From Oreocharis arfaki (Eukaryota > Chordata > Aves > Passeriformes > Paramythiidae): a DNA stretch of 64,000 nucleotides. The translations under genes were made by a program, and so were the position numbers. Positions 62,401-64,000 of this stretch are shown here, one piece after another (the stretch's first letter is position 1; the number at the start of each line of letters is the position of its first letter). Where the stretch lies: contig VZRR01013894.1 in NCBI GenBank assembly GCA_013398015.1, positions 496,001 to 560,000 on the forward strand. The letters run 5' to 3'. Under the pieces are notes generated by a model. That model was not told the DNA's origin, made no database searches, and saw nothing but the letters and a program-made list of their open reading frames with translations.

Positions 62401-64000
62401 TCAATTGATTTGGGAGCTGGATATTCGGTGATTATGTGTGTTTCATTATGGGGTATATACTGCTGGCTGAATATTTCTGCCTTAGCAGTAGATGAGATGT
62501 GCATGAGATTTTATGAGAATGAGCATTAAAATGTTGCTTTTTGAGAAATTAAAAAAGCTTTCCTGAAGTACAGTTGTCAGATAAGAGTATTGCAATTAGC
62601 TTACGTGCTCTCTCCTTGCTGCCACTCATATAAATTGCTTTTGCAGTGTTGTCTTTTAAGTAGATTTCTTGTGGTGATATCAGAGATTCTGGTGTTGAAT
62701 ATATTATGAGTCATTTGATTAAAATAGTGCTACTTGAGATTTATTCTCATAAAAAATGCTGAGAATCATCATCTTTCTGTCAATCCTTTTCAGATTCCTG
62801 AAGAAACAATTTGTACCATGGCAAAGCTCTATGTTGCAAAGTCTTTTATGGTAACAAGAGTTTTGTTTCTAGAGATTCTTACAGCTATTACACTGTACCA
62901 GATAATTTTCTGATACTACATGTAAAGCTGTAGTAGGTGCTGCATTCTCTCACTTAAGATGCATTATTATATGTTTTTATAAAATGTGATTAAAGATACA
63001 GGTAGCCAAATGTCAAAATCCTGAGGCTTTTGTTTATTTTGATTTAACTTAATGTACTCCAACATTTCTGATAAAATTACTGTTTCCTGGGAACCTAAGG
63101 AAACTTATGTTTAGTGCTCTAGACTGGGATTTTCAGAAAAGCACAGGGAAGTTCATTTTCAAACTCCAGCTAAAACCAGGTGAAACCTAGGGCTGCTTCT
63201 TTAAGCATTTGTGAAATGCAGGTTGAGGCCATTCTCTGTACTTTTTTTGTTGCACGTTAGAAAATGCAGATGTGTTATCGACACTTTTTTTTGAGAAGTA
63301 ACTCCTTATAAAGATGTAAATACTACTTTTGGAAGCAGTTTCTTCAAAACGATCTCAGTAGTAGGGATCTGTTTTTCAGATGCTAGAAATAATTTAACAT
63401 CCAGTGTTGGAAAATAGGAAATAACATTAAAATGATGCATAGGCATAACTATTACTGTGGTCACAATGTTATGGTCAGATCACCTGCATCTGTACATCAT
63501 GACGAGATTTATGTTTCCTGTATATCGTGACAGGATTTATGCCTATTTTGATTGAGTAATCATTTTACATCTCTGTTTATCCATGTCTTGATGAGTAGCT
63601 AGTGACCATTCAGTCTGGCTTAGGTATGCTTGCGATCTCATAACTACAAAGTTGGAGAATGCAACATAAAATGCAATCTTGAAAGAGAAGGTCCTACATA
63701 TCTCACGAAACAGAAAGATGTTTACAATCACCTATTCTAACTCTATTTGCCATTCTTGAGAGATATGTTATGAAAACTTATTTTATGAAAGCTGTTATTG
63801 CAGATAATGAGTTCTGTAAAGAAGGGAAGCATGATTCCTTAGGGTGCGATGAGTCAGGTAAGGAACTTCTTAAAAATAATTATTCAGTATATGAGCAGTG
63901 TCAGTTTTGAATACTGACTGAAGTAGAACTTGGATTTAGAAAAAAAAGCTCATATGTCATTTGGTAGTTTAAAACTCTCTATCACTTGTCTGGAAAAATC
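56451..64000 (+). other. RPS6KA5 intron 2 (partial)
   Basis: More than 7.5 kb of AT-rich intron. Exon 3, which should begin with the codons for AYGKVFLV, was not found and is expected beyond 64000. It contains a (tg)10 at 58060-58079 followed by an A-run, and a TATA-rich stretch at about 62062-62120. Confidence 0.8.
58060..58079. repeat. (tg)10 microsatellite
   Basis: Ten uninterrupted tg units, followed closely by an 11-12 base A-run. Likely polymorphic in length. Confidence 0.95.

Noticed and set aside
1..64000. CRISPR arrays, operons, prokaryotic ribosome-binding sites and other bacterial systems
   Set aside because: The window is vertebrate nuclear DNA with introns and CR1 elements, and no such arrays or operon-like gene packing are present.

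Overview
This is a piece of a bird nuclear genome, on a draft-quality assembly. The GC content is low, except for one CpG island. The window holds intron-rich vertebrate genes, 3'-end fragments of the CR1 LINE that dominates bird genomes, avian-type retroviral LTRs, and three runs of N (1930-1955, one base at 34357, 44577-44675). Two protein-coding genes are recognisable, and they lie head to head in the order known from human 14q32.11.

The first gene, on the minus strand and filling most of 1-44,430, is DGLUCY (D-glutamate cyclase, formerly C14orf159). Eleven exons from 22433 down to 2280 join with matching splice phases. They encode an N-terminal DUF1445/UPF0317-like domain followed by a C-terminal DUF4392-like domain. 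A further 5' exon (44378-44428) is proposed in the CpG island; it supplies an in-frame ATG and a phase-0 donor. The last coding exon, about 50 codons expected from the human protein, was not found and probably lies before position 1.

The second gene, on the plus strand from 45269, is RPS6KA5 (MSK1, a nuclear kinase acting downstream of ERK and p38). Only coding exons 1 and 2 are here, up to the start of the glycine-rich loop of the N-terminal kinase domain. The rest continues past 64000. The two proposed start codons are about 840 bp apart across one CpG island, which suggests a shared bidirectional promoter. The RPS6KA5 leader carries two short upstream ORFs.

Most of the remaining DNA is intron: DGLUCY intron 1 (about 22 kb), RPS6KA5 intron 1 (about 11 kb) and the start of RPS6KA5 intron 2 (more than 7.5 kb). 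It holds two CR1 3' ends, a 5'-truncated LTR, one LTR that seems to have been split by a second LTR, small tandem duplications, and a nearly perfect 29-bp inverted repeat.

The observation most worth checking is an unexplained open segment at 12475-12630, inside the DGLUCY intron that separates the two enzyme domains. It has a good donor and a usable acceptor, keeps the phase-1/phase-1 reading frame, and encodes about 52 protein-like residues absent from the human protein as I know it.
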